From: Loxodes magnus
Lineage: Eukaryota; Ciliophora; Karyorelictea; Loxodida; Loxodidae
Length of the DNA stretch: 64,000 nucleotides
NCBI GenBank assembly: GCA_946699065.1
Contig: CAMPDV010000852.1
Span: 1 to 64,000 of the forward strand
Reading direction: 5' to 3'
Both the position numbers and the translations under genes were made by a program. This document shows, piece after piece, positions 23,753-36,114 of the stretch. Below the pieces are notes generated by a model. It saw only the letters and a list, made by a program, of their open reading frames with translations, made no database searches and had not been told where the DNA came from. The number at the start of each line of letters is the position of its first letter. Within the stretch, counting starts at the first letter, position 1.

Positions 23753-25260
23753 ATGATTCGAAAGGGATCCTTGAGGAAGTAAAAAGAAATTAATAAAAAT
23801 TTTTAAATCACTCCTTAAGAACAGCCAAATTAAGAAATTCGATTCTTTGAACTGAAGCTCTCGGAACAGAAGCTGAAAGATCTTGGAAGATAAGATTTGA
23901 ATGCAGGTATCAAGGATGTTAAAAAAATGCTAAGAAAATCAAGAAGAAGAAATACTCAAGATTCAGCAGAAACAGGAATAGCAAAATAAAGACGACTATC
24001 CTCATGAGTTTTCCTTAATGAAGATGTAACAATATCTGGAAATTTAAGGGAGACATCGGAATTCTTGGAGAACAATAAGAGAAAGAAATTATCAAATTGG
24101 ATGGAGCATTCATTCTTCTAAATTAAAAATTCGAAAAAATTGTAAACAAAGAGCAATCTACAAATGCTTATATTAAAAGTAAACAAAAAGAACCTCTAAA
24201 ATGTGAAGGAAAAGTAAAAAAACTTGGAAAAAATGTCACTATTGTTGCTCGAAATCACATTTTTATACACAATTACATCGAATATAAAGAGGTAAACGAA
24301 GAGAAGAAATGAAGACCTGGAAAGTTCTGACGATATTATGAAAAACACATTAAAGAATTTTCAAGAAAAATAGCTGGGTTTGATGAGTTGCATACTCTTT
24401 TATACAGAAATTAATACTTTTAGATTAAGTCAGGAAAGAGGATTTACAGAATTATTAATAATTTATATTAAAAAGAATCTCCAAAAAAGCAAATTTCTTT
24501 CAAAAAACATAATAACTCTTATTAATAGTTACAAGCAATATTTTATTTCTTTAGATGGAGAATCAAAAATAACAAAAATTCTGTTAGTGATCTTTATTAG
24601 CGAATTTAAGTTTTATTATACTTTATGGAATGATTAAAATCTGAAAACTCGATTTTAAGATATGAAATAGTTCGTAACACTTCTTTGTAGTAAATTTAAA
24701 GGAAAATTTTATAGAAAAAATAGATTGTAAGAGAAATTAAAATTTTAGAACTGAAAGTAAGAACAATCCCAAATACTCGAAGCCCCAATGTAAATAGAAT
24801 AGAAACCTATTACAAAATATATTGCCTACCGAGAGTAACGATATGCTAAAACTGCAAGCGTCCTGTATATAAAATAATTAGTTCCTTCCAATTTAAACGG
24901 AAAGAAGAGAGAATAATAGAAAATTAATTTATTTAGAATTTATGCAATCGAAAATGTTAGCTTTAATGGAAAAAATACTTCAAGTAAATAAAGATGCTCT
25001 CTATTTCATAAAAAAATTGATGAATTTAATAGAAAACGATTAGATTTTGACTTGTAGAAAAAATTATGAAAAGTATACATATAATCTTCAAGATTCGAGA
25101 TATTAGAAATCCAAGCAATTTTAGATGAATATTTCTTTTATTAAGCAATAAACTAACATGTGACAAACCAAATAAAGATGGGCATTACAATAATAAATTA
25201 TATTATGTCATATATTTAGATATTTTTAAAGAGATAAAACATTAAAATAATCATTTACTC
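23753..25260 (+). pseudogene. CCHC coiled-coil family (copy E), several frames
   Basis: ATG at 23753 opens a lysine-rich coil (FELKLSEQKLKDL). By about 23995 the frame changes to DDYPHEFSLMK, matching DDYPHEASLIK of copy J. A knuckle-like CHYCCSKSHFYTQL lies at 24234 onward with Leu in place of the last Cys. From about 24280 to 25200 another frame, -1 to the knuckle, stays open with protein-like composition (NEDLESSDDIMKN... GFTELLIIYIKK) and ends near CDKPNKDGHYN in yet another frame, a motif like the copy H tail. Either a decayed single gene or two overlapping genes. The 24.3-25.2 kb part has no recognised family. Confidence 0.5.
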
Positions 25261-25634
25261 TTAATCCTGAAATTTTAAAGTGTTTATCGAAGATTTCAAT
25301 TAGAGACTTATATAAAATTAATTAAACACCAAATTAAAATTTACAAAGCGAATTTATATAAATATTTCAAATAATTAAAAAGTAATAAATAATATTATTA
25401 AAATGTTGATATATAAAATAAAGAAATTAGTTCGTATAGTATAATTAATATCTTAAAATACTATTAAAAGATAAAATAAATTTATTATTTTAAATAAAAA
25501 ATAAAAAAGTTTAAATATTGCTAATTTATATAAAAATAAAAATTAATATGTTTTTGAATTAAAGTTGAAGTAAAAATAAAAACTAATATAACTACATTTA
25601 AATTAATTTTAAAGTAATTCAATTATGATATAAG

Positions 25635-26580
25635 ATGGCACCTAAAATAAACAATATACTTCTTCAACAAATCCTATTAATTAACCAGGCCTTTCTAACA
25701 ATTTTTATTTGCTACAATTGGAAAATTAGAAGTTATCAAAAGAAGTTTAAAACCTTAAATAATTAACCTAATCTCTAATGATAACAATTAACAATTTGTT
25801 AAATGTATAAAATCCTTAGAAACAATAAAACAAGCAGATATCTTCTTAAGAGATGGAAAGATAAATTTAATCAAATCGAATGGAATGGAATGGAATTTTA
25901 GACAATAGCTTGACCAGAGGATCAATTAACTTGAGCAGATCCAACTTAATTAACGATCGAATCCAGAATCAAGAGGAGTGCAGAATCCGTCCCTCTCCTA
26001 TTAGAAAATAGAAAAAAGATGTTTATACTGTAAAAAACACGGACATAAGGTAAATCAATGCTATAGATTTAAAAGAAAATAATATTATGAAACAAAAAGA
26101 GAATCCAAAATCTATTTAAGATCTATTGCACCATAAGGAATAATATATTAAAAAAATATTTAACCTATCATAGAGGCTCAAAAGATTAAACATGCACTGA
26201 GACGATTTGAGAGTTGATAAGTAGGATTTGATTTCCAAGCAGTAGCAAGAGAACAAAATAGGCAATTTATAAGAATTTAAGATCCGGAAAAACCAGATAA
26301 ATATGACATTGAAGATTTCTGATAAGAAAGAATTTTTACAAACTCTAGTTTTGTGATTAACCAAATAAAAGGTGAAATCCCTTTAATAAATTATGTTTTG
26401 CTATATAATTTGAACACAAAATTTATAATAAATTTAAATTAAATTAATATAGATTCGCCTTTCAGCTTTATCGGATCCACATAAGAGTTTTTAATTTTCT
26501 GCTTCTCTCTACGATACCAACTATATAATTCCTATCATTCCTCAAGAAAGGCTAGGAAGGGTGAGATCGTAATGGAATGA
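25635..26580 (+). pseudogene. CCHC coiled-coil family (copy G), frameshifted
   Basis: ATG at 25635 (MAPKINN) resembles copy H (MAPKKQQN). The N-terminal coil is in one frame. From about 25900, after a (GGAAT)3 expansion, the frame DQRINQLEQIQLNQ leads into a perfect knuckle CLYCKKHGHKVNQC at 26020-26061. The tail LRRFESWQVGF...IQDPEKPDKYDIEDF follows in the same frame, and the first in-frame TGA is near 26580. The microsatellite probably caused the frame change. This copy shows that knuckle and tail belong to one protein. Its tail matches that of copy H. Confidence 0.6.
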
Positions 26581-26589
26581 TTTCTCATT

Positions 26590-27537
26590 CAAAATTAAAA
26601 GCTTCCAAACAATGTTGGTTTTCACTATTAACTCTCACCTCCACTTGCTCAAAATAGAACTATCTGAGTCCTTAGTAATTTCCAGCAGATATCAATTTAA
26701 TTATATATCTAACAAAGTTATAATATTTTTATTGCTATACTAAAAAATATAAATTCATACCATTTTTCTTTTATCTAACAACTAAAATTAGTTAACTATA
26801 AAAAAGCTTGCTTGTTTATAATCTTACTCAAAAGATATTAAAATTTAATTTAGTATTAAAGTTTAAAATAAAAAATTACATTAATTTTTCTATTTAAATA
26901 ATTAAAATAAAAGAACCTATCATAATTATAATATTTTAAATCTTTTTATGTTATAAATAACAGTTTTAATAGTTAAATGTAAATTTAAAAACTATAGCAC
27001 TAAAAATAATTGTAAGATAAAAACTTAAAAAATACCCTTAATTTTAAACTTATCTACTCTAAAATTTTATTTTTACTTATATTATTTCTAACTTGAAATA
27101 TTTAATAGGTTTAGCACTTAAAACGCTATTTAAATCATTATGCTTTAGAAAAAAGTTGCAGATATTATAAATAAAATTATTTTAATAACATTTTTATATT
27201 ATTTAATCTAATATAATTTAATAAATAATTATAACTATTTTTATTTACTCCATTTATTTAAAATGCATATTTTTATCTAAATTAATTTAATAGCATGTTG
27301 ATTCATCATATTAAGTCACTTATTTTTTATTAAATTAGCAAAGTTAATCTTTAATCTACACGGATATGAAATTCTTATAAATAGAAATTTTTATAATGCT
27401 TTTTAATTAAAGGTTATTAACTAAAATTTAGTTTAAAATTAAAAATACTTCTCTTATATATAACAAAATATATTATCTATATCTATTTATTTATTTAAGT
27501 CTTTTATCTTAAATAAAATAAAATAAAATAAAATAAA
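26590..27537. other. AT-rich spacer; right part duplicated from 14.5 kb
   Basis: No gene seen. The last 200 bases before the next kelch copy, including the ATAAA microsatellite, match the sequence just upstream of 14671, so they belong to the same duplicated segment and probably include the promoter. Confidence 0.5.
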
Positions 27538-28481
27538 ATGATAGGAGCAAGTTTTAATTCACTCTTAAAATTACTCTATCTAAGAAAAATTATTAGAAGC
27601 TCTTAGAATTTTTAAAACTTAAGATTGTTGGTAAAACTAGGGATTGGTGTAATAAAATACGAAATAAGTTCTAATCTAAAACCAACTTAATAATTTAAAA
27701 ATATTATAACTATACTCCATGATACATAAACTATGCTATCTTATTCAATCTTAGAAAATGCTTTTAAGATAAGTAAATTAATATCAAAAACATTTCTTTA
27801 GATTCAATATAGATAGAGTAAATTTTTGAATAAACTCTTTTGATTTCAAGTGATGAAAATTAAAATCAAGTGAGATTTACCATTTTTGAAAGTAAAAATT
27901 CAGAAGAATTCTGGATGACGAATTAGAGATACTGTCATAGAACTAGCTTCGATAAAAAAAATCTGGTTTACGTAATATCTGGATAAAGTAATAAAAATTT
28001 TCGAACTGATAATGTATCTGAATATGAAATATTCAACTTAAAATAAAGAAAATTTAGAAATATTAAATCTATTTTATTTCCTGTTAGTTCATTTGGATGC
28101 GATTAAATTAAATAAAATGTTTTTACTTTTGGAGGATATTTTTAAGATAAAATTTAAGACGAAAATAAAATTTAGATATTTAATAGTATAAAGAATGAGT
28201 GATAATAGTGTAATCAAAGTTTAGCGTAAATTGGATCTAGTTCTGCTATACTAATTCCCTAATTAAACTCTTTTCTAATTTATTCAAATAAATCAAGTTT
28301 ATAGACTTAATTTTATGATTTTAAATCAATAATAGTTAAAGGAGAATTTTATTAAAATTTTTAATAAGGATACGATTATACTTAACCTGTTCTCAGTTAT
28401 AACAATTTGCTTTAGTTTAACTTTGAAAGTAAACTTAACAGTTTTGATTTAAAAACTGAAAAGTGGGAAATAATACAATGA
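27538..28481 (+). pseudogene. Kelch-like family member with early frameshift
   Basis: Close duplicate of 14671-15611. ATG at 27538 (MIGASFNSLLKLLYLRK). One A is missing from the run near 27754 (SIL/ENAF instead of SIIKKCFQ), shifting the frame; restored, it continues through the family strands to NFESKLNSFDL, TEKWEIIQ and TGA 28479-28481. The length of 944 agrees with one deletion. It does not share the late deletion of the 14671 copy, so the two copies were damaged independently after duplication. Confidence 0.75.
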
Positions 28482-28738
28482 TTAGTTAAATATAACTTAT
28501 TTAATAAATAATTAAAAATTTAATTTTAAATTAAAATCTTTCAAAATAAAATTAAATTTTAAATATGGTTTTTTTCTTAAGCGCATGGATAAAAAAGAAG
28601 AATCGGAATGTCTCACAAGATAACACAATTAAAGAAACCAGGAAAGCATAGTTATAGATTTGGTGAGACTAAAAAGCCATTAAAAATTTTGAATTCTTCA
28701 AAGATCTAAAATTTAAAATTACTACACTTTGAGACTGT

Positions 28739-29578
28739 TCAATAGGAAATGGATTAGAGAGAAAAAAGTCTCAATAGGAATGGAAAATGTTCTATCTCAG
28801 CAAAGAAGTCCAGATCGGGATAATAATTATTATATATTAACGTGTAGTTACCTTTGTTTGGTTCGCCATTAATTAGAGCTTATAAAGTTTTGTCTAAATC
28901 GATGGATCTCGAGATCGTATTCTTCTGGATTTTTTGGATCGTAAATCCTTAAAACTTGCTAAATTTTTACCTCTTGCTAATGCTTATAAATAAATCCATA
29001 TTGTCATCTTTAGTATCGTCTCAATACATCTTAGATTTTTGGAGCTTCTAAGAATGGTTAAAATATTTTTTTTTGTAAAGTTTTCTAATTGGCGAGGAAT
29101 AGATCTTGAATAGATTTTAGATTCTTTTTTCTGTTACTTTAGATTGTTTATTCTTAAATCTATAACACTAATTAACCTTGTGTCCATACTTATAGCAATA
29201 TCAACATCTAATTTTTCTTTCTAGTAGGATAAGCTTGAGTTCGGATTATCTTATCCTTTTGACCCGGATTAGATAGTTAATCGAGGCTAGTATATTCCAT
29301 CTAACTGATCCTCTGGTCAAAATTTTATCTCAAATTCCATATATCTGATCAATCTACCTTTCCATCTCTTAGGAAATAGTCTATTATTTAATTTCTTGCT
29401 TAGAGTACTAAGCATTTATCAATTTTTTAATGGTTAGCATGAGGGATTAAGTTATTTATTTAAGGTCTTAAATTTCTTTCGCTAGTTTCTAATTCAATTG
29501 TAGCAAATAGAAATCGTTAGATATATCTGGTTAATCATTAGGTTTTGATGGAGAATTCTATTATTTCTTAGGTGCCAT
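28739..29578 (-). pseudogene. CCHC coiled-coil family (copy H)
   Basis: From ATG 29578 to TGA 28741-28739 the frame is open for 279 residues and includes a perfect knuckle CWYCYKYGHKVNQC (first Trp by TGA). However, comparison with copy G shows that DQRISQMEYTSLDQL upstream of the knuckle, and LRRYQRWQYGF...IYDPKNPEEYDLE after it, lie in other frames. So the open frame is probably a patchwork left after compensating indels; alternatively, the post-knuckle part is reached by -1 frameshifting. It is divergent from copy I, with starts 67 bases apart. Confidence 0.6.
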
Positions 29579-29645
29579 TTTATATATAATATATAATATA
29601 TAATATAAGATCTAAATCATAAAAGAATTAAAAAAATGGAAAAAA

Positions 29646-30497
29646 ATGAAATAAAACCCGGGAATCTAAACCTTGAATTCTAACCTTAAAGATCAATCTT
29701 AAGTCTCAGTTAACTAACAAGAACCAAGAATTCAAAAAAGATAAATTTACTCCTGTTAAGGATTCGGAAATACGGAATTTCCTAGCAAACTGAAAAAGCT
29801 TGAAAAACCCCACGAGCAAGATATTATTTAGCTTTATTCATTAATTGAGAAAATGAATTCCGAAATATAGATCCTGAAGGCGGAAAACTTGAATCTTCGG
29901 CTTCTTTTGTAAGATAGAAAAAAGGAAGATCAAGACTTGGTAAGTAAAGTTTAGTTTTAAATTGAAGCCTTAACTTCCTAATTTGAACTATTAGAAAAAA
30001 ACCTAGAAGCAAATCAATAAAAAATTAAAGAAGAAATTCGATTACCAATCAAAAAAAACTAACTTCAATCAGAAAAGATGGAAATTGAAAAAGTGTAAAC
30101 AGAATAAAAATTTTAATTCAAGCCCTTGATAAAACGTTGCTATTGTTATCAAAAGGCTGGACATTTTTGGAGGCAATGTCCGAAGTGAAGAAGAGTGCTT
30201 GAGCAGCACCGTAAATAATTTGGAACATTGAGGAAGCTATATTGTAACTACTTTGGAGGTATTTACAGAAAGAAGCTGATATTAGATGATTCAAGCGTGA
30301 CACTAATCAAACAGGATCTTGGTAATTAATAGTAACTGAATAAATAGCTTTAAAAGGATAACAATGACCTTAGCATTTGTTTAGAGAAGCTGGAGAAAAA
30401 TTACAAGAAGATGGAAGAACAATTCTATGAGCTTATTGAAGAGAAAGAAGAATTATCTCAGTTTGAAATTGATTCAGATGAAGACATGTACAGTTGA
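29646..30497 (+). CDS. CCHC-type coiled-coil protein (copy I), intact
   Basis: Single frame of 283 residues, ATG 29646 to TGA 30495-30497. A polar Gln-rich N-terminus, then a long coiled coil (LIEKMNSEIQILKAEN, FELLEKNLEANQQK), a knuckle variant CYCYQKAGHFWRQC with only one residue between the first two Cys, and a second coil (LEKLEKNYKKMEEQFYELIEEKEEL) ending in acidic DSDED. I chose this ATG over the one ten bases upstream because only this frame carries the coil and knuckle. An internal TGA just after the knuckle reads PKWRR. A -1 frame opening near the stop encodes LSIEYKNFYCPQFEE, which also looks coding. Tandem with copy J, divergent from copy H. Confidence 0.65.
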
Positions 30498-30608
30498 GTA
30501 TTGAATATAAAAACTTTTATTGTCCTTAATTTGAGGAAACATTTCCTCTAATTAAAGATGATCCTAACCCTTATAGTTAAAATTAATTAATTAATAATAT
30601 AAGATCTA

Positions 30609-31082
30609 ATGGAGCAATTTCAATATTAAAAAATTAAGATGCTAAAATTGCATCTAGAATTAAAGGAGCATATTGAAGATGATTACCCTCATGAAGCCTC
30701 GTTAATAAAATATAATTTCGAAAACTAAAATGAGATATCAGAATCATGGGAGAAAAAACATGAATAAGCAGTTAAATTGGATGAAACTACTAGTGCTATC
30801 AGACAGAAGATCAAAACATAGAGAAATTGGCAAATGCTAGAAATTATTGAAATCGAATAACTAGGACATGTCAAAAAAGAAGTTGAAATTATTTAAAAAA
30901 ATGTTGATATGTAACTCACAAAAAAAATTGATCGGTAACTGCATTTAATTTATGAACTGAGAAAGAAACTTAGAAGATATGAAGAACAAACTAGATTACG
31001 AATTATAATTAATGAATCTTGCAAGAGGAAAATATCTTTTAATGATATAATTATAACATATATACATAATTTATTAAAGTGA
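30609..31082 (+). CDS. Coiled-coil protein (copy J), intact
   Basis: Single frame of 157 residues, ATG 30609 to TGA 31080-31082. Almost wholly helical and charged (KLHLELKEHIEDDYPHEAS, EVEIIQKNVDMQLTKK, YELRKKLRRYEEQTRL), with no zinc knuckle. DDYPHEASLIK matches DDYPHEFSLMK of copy E, where it precedes the knuckle, so J may be the N-terminal half of such a protein standing alone. It starts 111 bases after copy I on the same strand and is convergent with copy K. Function unknown. Confidence 0.6.
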
Positions 31083-31084
31083 CC

Positions 31085-31792
31085 TCACCTTTATTTGGTT
31101 ATCACATATTAGTATATGAAGAGAATTAATTCTCAATAATAATCTTCATCTTTGGAGTAGAACTGTATTATGTTTTTCCTTTCTTTTTCCTTCCTCTATT
31201 GAGACTTGCCTACATAAGCTTTTCTTTGTCAAATCCATATTGTCTTTTGTTTCATTCTCTTCTTCCATTAATATTTTAGATAGTTCTCGTATGATCCATT
31301 AATCTTTACTTCTATACAATTTTGCTTCTTTTGTGCATTATATTCTAAATATTTTATTTCAAAAATTTTGTTTATCTATTTTTTTTCTAAAATTTTCAAC
31401 AGTTTCTTACATTTTTACTTGCTTCTTGCAGTATCAGCACCTTATTATTAAATTTCTTTATGTATAAGATAATGCTTAATCCATTTCTTCTCTTATTTTA
31501 CATTTACTAGTTTTTTTAAGAATTTATTCTTTGTAATCTTTGTTAGTCTGCTGAGTTATTGAGTATATTTGCCGATCAGAAGATCTATTAACGATATCTT
31601 ATTTTAATCCACATTTTTTCATCTCAATTAATCAATTTGTTAAATTAGAACATAGAATTTGCTTGAAAGTTCTACGACTACCTGTTAGAGTATTCGATTT
31701 TCGATTTTCGTTTTTTAGATTTCGGGATTGATTTATATTTTTTAATGTATTTGATTGATCTAGTTTGGAGATTGTTATTTTTTAGGTACCAT
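31085..31792 (-). pseudogene. CCHC coiled-coil family (copy K), decayed
   Basis: ATG at 31792 (MVPKKQQSP) matches the start of copy H (MAPKKQQNS). The coil region needs frame changes. A half knuckle RCWYCKKQ is visible about 370 bases in, but the His and last Cys are lost. The tail ETKDNMDLTKKSL echoes DTKDDNMDLF of copy H. Its 3' end meets copy J. Probably a degraded close relative of copy H, inverted relative to copies I and J. Confidence 0.5.
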
Positions 31793-32409
31793 TTTATATT
31801 TATCATATTAATATTCTTTTAAAGCTTAATAAATATATATAATAATAAAAGAATTAAATTAACTAGCTTTTAATTAAATTTAGAATAAAACTAAGAAATA
31901 ATTTTAATTTTTAACAGCTTATGCATAAGAAAAAAATCCTTATTATCAAATTTCGAAAACGACAAAAATGCTTAAATTTAGAAATTTATCTTAAGATTTT
32001 AATTAATTTCCAGTTTAAAAGCTTAAAATTATTTTTATTTAATTATATTAATAAATTTTATATAAAAAAATATTGATTGTTATAATACTATATTTGAAGG
32101 TAGAAATAAGTTTAGACATTTATTTAGTTTTAATTAAAGTAAAAGTTTATACTAATAATAAAATAAAAAATAGATATTTGACAAATGCAAAAATAGCAAT
32201 TTTTAAGAATTTTTAAAGTATCTTTGCATATAAAATGCAAATTTAATCTATTAAATTTTATTATTAAAAGAAAAAATTTTATGGTAATTATTATAAGATA
32301 AATCTAAAGTTTTTTTTTTATAAATTTTATTGTTTGTTAAATGAAACTTCGTCACAAATTTCATAAATAAAAAATAATAATTATTAATTTCGATAATTTT
32401 CCTTTAATA

Positions 32410-33111
32410 GAATCATCACTGTATTAAAGTTTAATTTTTGGTTAAACCTTAAATTTTCATTCTTCGTTTAGGTTGCTTTCCTGAAAGATATATCTATTTG
32501 TGCTGATTTAATCCTTTTTTATAATTGAATAATAGCTCAATCAATTTCATTACCTAGCATTTATTCGTTTCTTCTTTGTTGTGCTAATATTATTTCTCTT
32601 AAAATTTTACTCTCTCTATGCATTCTCTTTCTTGATAGTGTTCCATTTGAAGTTACATGTAAATTACTGAACAATTTTCATAATTTTAAATTTTCTTATT
32701 GTTATTTTCGTTTAAAATATGATTTTATCTAACTATATGGCCATATCTCCTACAAATCAGCATTACTTTATTCTTATAAAATGAAATTTTTTCCGGTTAA
32801 TCTTTAATTTCATCATCCATAAGGTCATTTATCGACATATTTTAAAGAATTGAATTTCCGACAACTCTAAAAATTAATTGAATTTTATTTCTAATTACTC
32901 GATTCTCACATTTGCTGAATGTCTAGTGTCAATTTTATTCTTAGGCATTATAATCAAGTTTGTATTTCCTCCTTCAGACTTTTGTACTTATCTTAAAAGT
33001 TTATGATTTTCTTCTTTCATATTTCTAAGTTCTTTAAGCATATTTTGTTAATTTTAGTCTAGATGAGATGAATCTTTATTTAGGTTAGATTTTTTACTAA
33101 AATTTGTCCAT
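32410..33111 (-). pseudogene. CCHC coiled-coil family (copy L), decayed
   Basis: ATG at 33111 (MDKFQQ). A coil MLKELRNMKEENHKLLRQVQ and a later RIEQLEIKFNQFLEL are clear. The knuckle region gives QCW in one frame and CRRYGHIVRQ in the next, with a base missing between them. The nucleotide sequence is clearly homologous to 60665-61345 (copy N), including the 3' flank. Confidence 0.5.
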
Positions 33112-33124
33112 TTTATTTTGATAT

Positions 33125-33700
33125 AAAATATAATAAAAGAATAAAAATTAATTTTTCTTTAATTTTTTCTAACTTTTGTTGATTTTTATTTATTTCTATT
33201 AATTTTTATAGTACAAAATAATTATAATACTTTTAAAAAAATGAAGCAATTTTAACTTTTTTATTACATTGTTTTGTTAAAGCTTGCCATTATTCTTGTT
33301 TTTATATTTTGCAAATAGAAGTGAATTGAATTTTGCCCAAACAATTATCTTCTTAAAGTCGTTTTTTAAATTTTTATTCTTAATGATTTTAAGTTTTTTT
33401 TAATTTTTTTCTTAAGAATTATAAGTATAAAAAATTAATTAGCCCTCAATCCAAAAAATTTTAAAATTTCTATCTAAGATTTCAATAAGAAACTTATATA
33501 ATTAAATTAAACACTAAATTAAAATCTAAAAACGAATTTTTATAAATAAATGTATTTAAACTAGATAAAAAAATAAATAAATTTTTATAAAATCTGGATT
33601 TTAAAGTAAGCATTTAGTTCATTTAATATAATATAATCAATATCATTAAATATTATTATATGATAATTTTCTTTTTTATAAACTGAAAATTATAGTAAAT
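33125..33700. mobile_element. Internally deleted derivative of the D/E element
   Basis: Bases about 33125-33345 match 22610-22830 (left flank of copy D) and about 33436-33655 match 25258-25450 (right flank of copy E). The roughly 2.4 kb between those flanks, which carries both coiled-coil genes at 22.8-25.3 kb, is missing here and replaced by about 90 bases. R1 lies next to the outer flank in both places, on the left of one and on the right of the other. Ends-kept, middle-lost is the classic form of a non-autonomous element; terminal inverted repeats were not identified. Confidence 0.45.
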
Positions 33701-33763
33701 TAAAGCAATATTTAAAATACTTAAAAATTATATTTAGAATAAAGTATTATATATATTATTTTT

Positions 33764-34263
33764 TAAAACCGCCATAGTTGTTCAAAAGTGAACAACAAGG
33801 GACGGCTTCATCAGAGGTTGGGGAAGTTAAGTACCCATAATCGACTTTATGCCTTCCTCTGCTTTGGTTTGGCCTCGAGACATAAGATTCTTAGACCTTC
33901 GGCACTGGCTTAACTTGGATTTAATTCTGGAACGAAAAAGAAATAATATTGCGAGCTTCGTCAGAGGTGGGGAATTTAAGTACCCATAATTGACACATGT
34001 CGTCCTCTTCTTTGGCAATGCAATGAGACACAATTCTGCCATATCCTAGGACCTCCAACAAGTATTAAAGATTACGAGTATTCTTAAATTATATCAGTAT
34101 TGAACATTTTTATCAGTACTGAATAATTATACCAGTATTGAACAAGGTCTACCAGTATCTGATAATTTTATCAGTAACAAACATTCTTGTCAGTATGAAA
34201 CATTTTTTTTTAAGAGCTGCGCACCAATGAGAGTGCTACGCGCTCTATAATCAAATTTATTTT
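33764..34263 (+). repeat. R1 SINE-like element, full copy 4
   Basis: Full-length copy with head, both internal AGTTAAGTACCC-type blocks, TATCAGT run, and terminal hairpin at about 34214-34250, followed by a T-rich tail. Very close to copies 3 and 5, indicating fairly recent spread. Confidence 0.75.
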
Positions 34264-34269
34264 TTTTTA

Positions 34270-35174
34270 TTTTTTTTTTTCATCAATTTTTAATATGATT
34301 TAGTTATATCTATTTATCTTTGTATTTTTTACTGCTACATATTTTCATTCTTTTTTCTCTATTTTATTCTTATAATTATAATTTAAAGGTAATATTTTTA
34401 TATCCATTTATATATAATGATAGTTGTATTTCTTATAAAATTCGTTAAGTATCTAATTATTTAATTAGATACTTATATCATCTTTTATTGATTTAATAAG
34501 ATTCAAAAGCTTTTATTAAAATTAATGAAATTAGTTTAAAAGAAATCTATTAATGTAATTACAAACTGTGCTTTTCAATCTATGCTAAATACAATAAGTT
34601 AGATAATAGTTAAATATTTTATTCTAATAAATTATACGTAGTTATTAAGCTGATGGCGATAAAAGAGTGCAAAAAATTTAAAAAATACTTTTAATAAATC
34701 ATATTAGGAATAGTATGCTCTTTTTCATGTTAATAGTACATAGCATTTAAAAATGACTATAATGAATAAATAAATAATAGTTAAAATCAAGTGAAAATTA
34801 TTTTAGAACAAAATTAGAAATTTACAATGAACATTACTAATCTATAAAGTTAATTTTCAAAATTATCTTCCAAAATTTTTCCCCTAAAGATTAAGAATCT
34901 TTTTTATTTTAATAATTATTAAGCTTAAACTTTTTTTGAACATAGAAGCTTTAAAAAGGTTATAAATAATAAAATAGAATTTAAGAAGGTTGACAGCAAT
35001 TTAGATTTATAAAATTATATTAAAAATATATAAAGGATTTTGCAAATAAAAATATTAGAAAACGAAAAAGGAATTTTAAGTTATGTATGGATCTAAGAAG
35101 TACTAAAAAGGAGAATGTACTTTAATAACTTAATTATAAAATAAGGTAATTATATTATTAAAATCTCTCAATAT
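34270..35174. other. AT-rich stretch, nothing supported
   Basis: No motif-bearing frame or repeat copy. If the lost stop of the kelch copy at 35175 is not bypassed, its minus-strand frame would read on into this stretch. Confidence 0.45.
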
Positions 35175-36114
35175 TCATTAACTTTTTCCACTTTTTAGTT
35201 TCTAAATCATATGTGAGCAATTCACTTCTATAGTTATATTGGAACACGTAGTTTCCACTTAGAAGAGGATGTGTAAAATCGAAACATCCATAGTTTATGG
35301 GATATTTTTCTCCTTATATTTTGATTGTTTTCAAATCATATACTTGAGTATTAAAATCATAACCATTTGCATATAAAAGAAAAGATAAAATTTGTGGAAT
35401 ATAAATAGCGGAGATTGTACATCTCTTATAAAGTAGTTAGCTAGTTAAAAACCACTCATCTTTTTAAATATCATAACTCTATATTCTATTTATGTTACAT
35501 CTTTCATCGTAACTATATCCGCCAAAAATATAAATTTTTTATTTTGTAGCATCACATCCAAAACTATTTGCCGGCTTTAAAATTTTTGAAATTTTTTTGA
35601 AAGTTTTTTTTTCTATGTCGAAGGCCTCACACTAATTTACTTCACTCACACCATTCTATTAAGTAAGTCCTGCAAGAGTGTATATTGTTTTTTTTCTGAA
35701 TTAGCATGTTCTATGTCAGAACCTTTTCATTTCCATTTTAAAATGTTAAGCTTTGTTTTAGGCAATAAAAATAAATCGCCTTTAGTGTGATTCCTTCCCT
35801 CCAGAAACAAGTATGATTTCGTCATTAATTTATTATATATAAGTATGGTCTGAATCAGTTTCCTCTATGTTTATTTCTTATTATGAAAAATTACAATTTT
35901 CTATTGAATATCTTTTCAGTACATTTGTGTTTTTAGAAACAGTAGTTATTATATTAAACAACTATCTCTTTACCAAGTTGGGACATACTTCATATTTAAT
36001 TACTCCTAAACCAAACCTGGCTAAAATTCTTAATCTCTTTTAATTATTACTATGCCTTAAAATTTTTCTTAAAAAACAAATTTTAACCAGATGGTTTTGT
36101 TGCTTTTTAAGCAT
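35175..36114 (-). pseudogene. Kelch-like family member, stop lost by indel
   Basis: ATG at 36114 (MLKKQQNHLVKICFLRK) and an open frame through LVSGGKESHQRRF, RFWHRT (TGA), FGCDA, YIFGGYSYDE, DEWFLT (TGG) and FDFTHP to TKKWKKL. Every paralogue ends at TGA four or five residues after this Trp. Here the same TGA (35177-35175) is one base out of frame, so reading goes on through TAA codons, which are Gln in this code, for at least 70 more codons. All else is intact. Either a recent pseudogene or a protein with a new tail. Confidence 0.75.
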
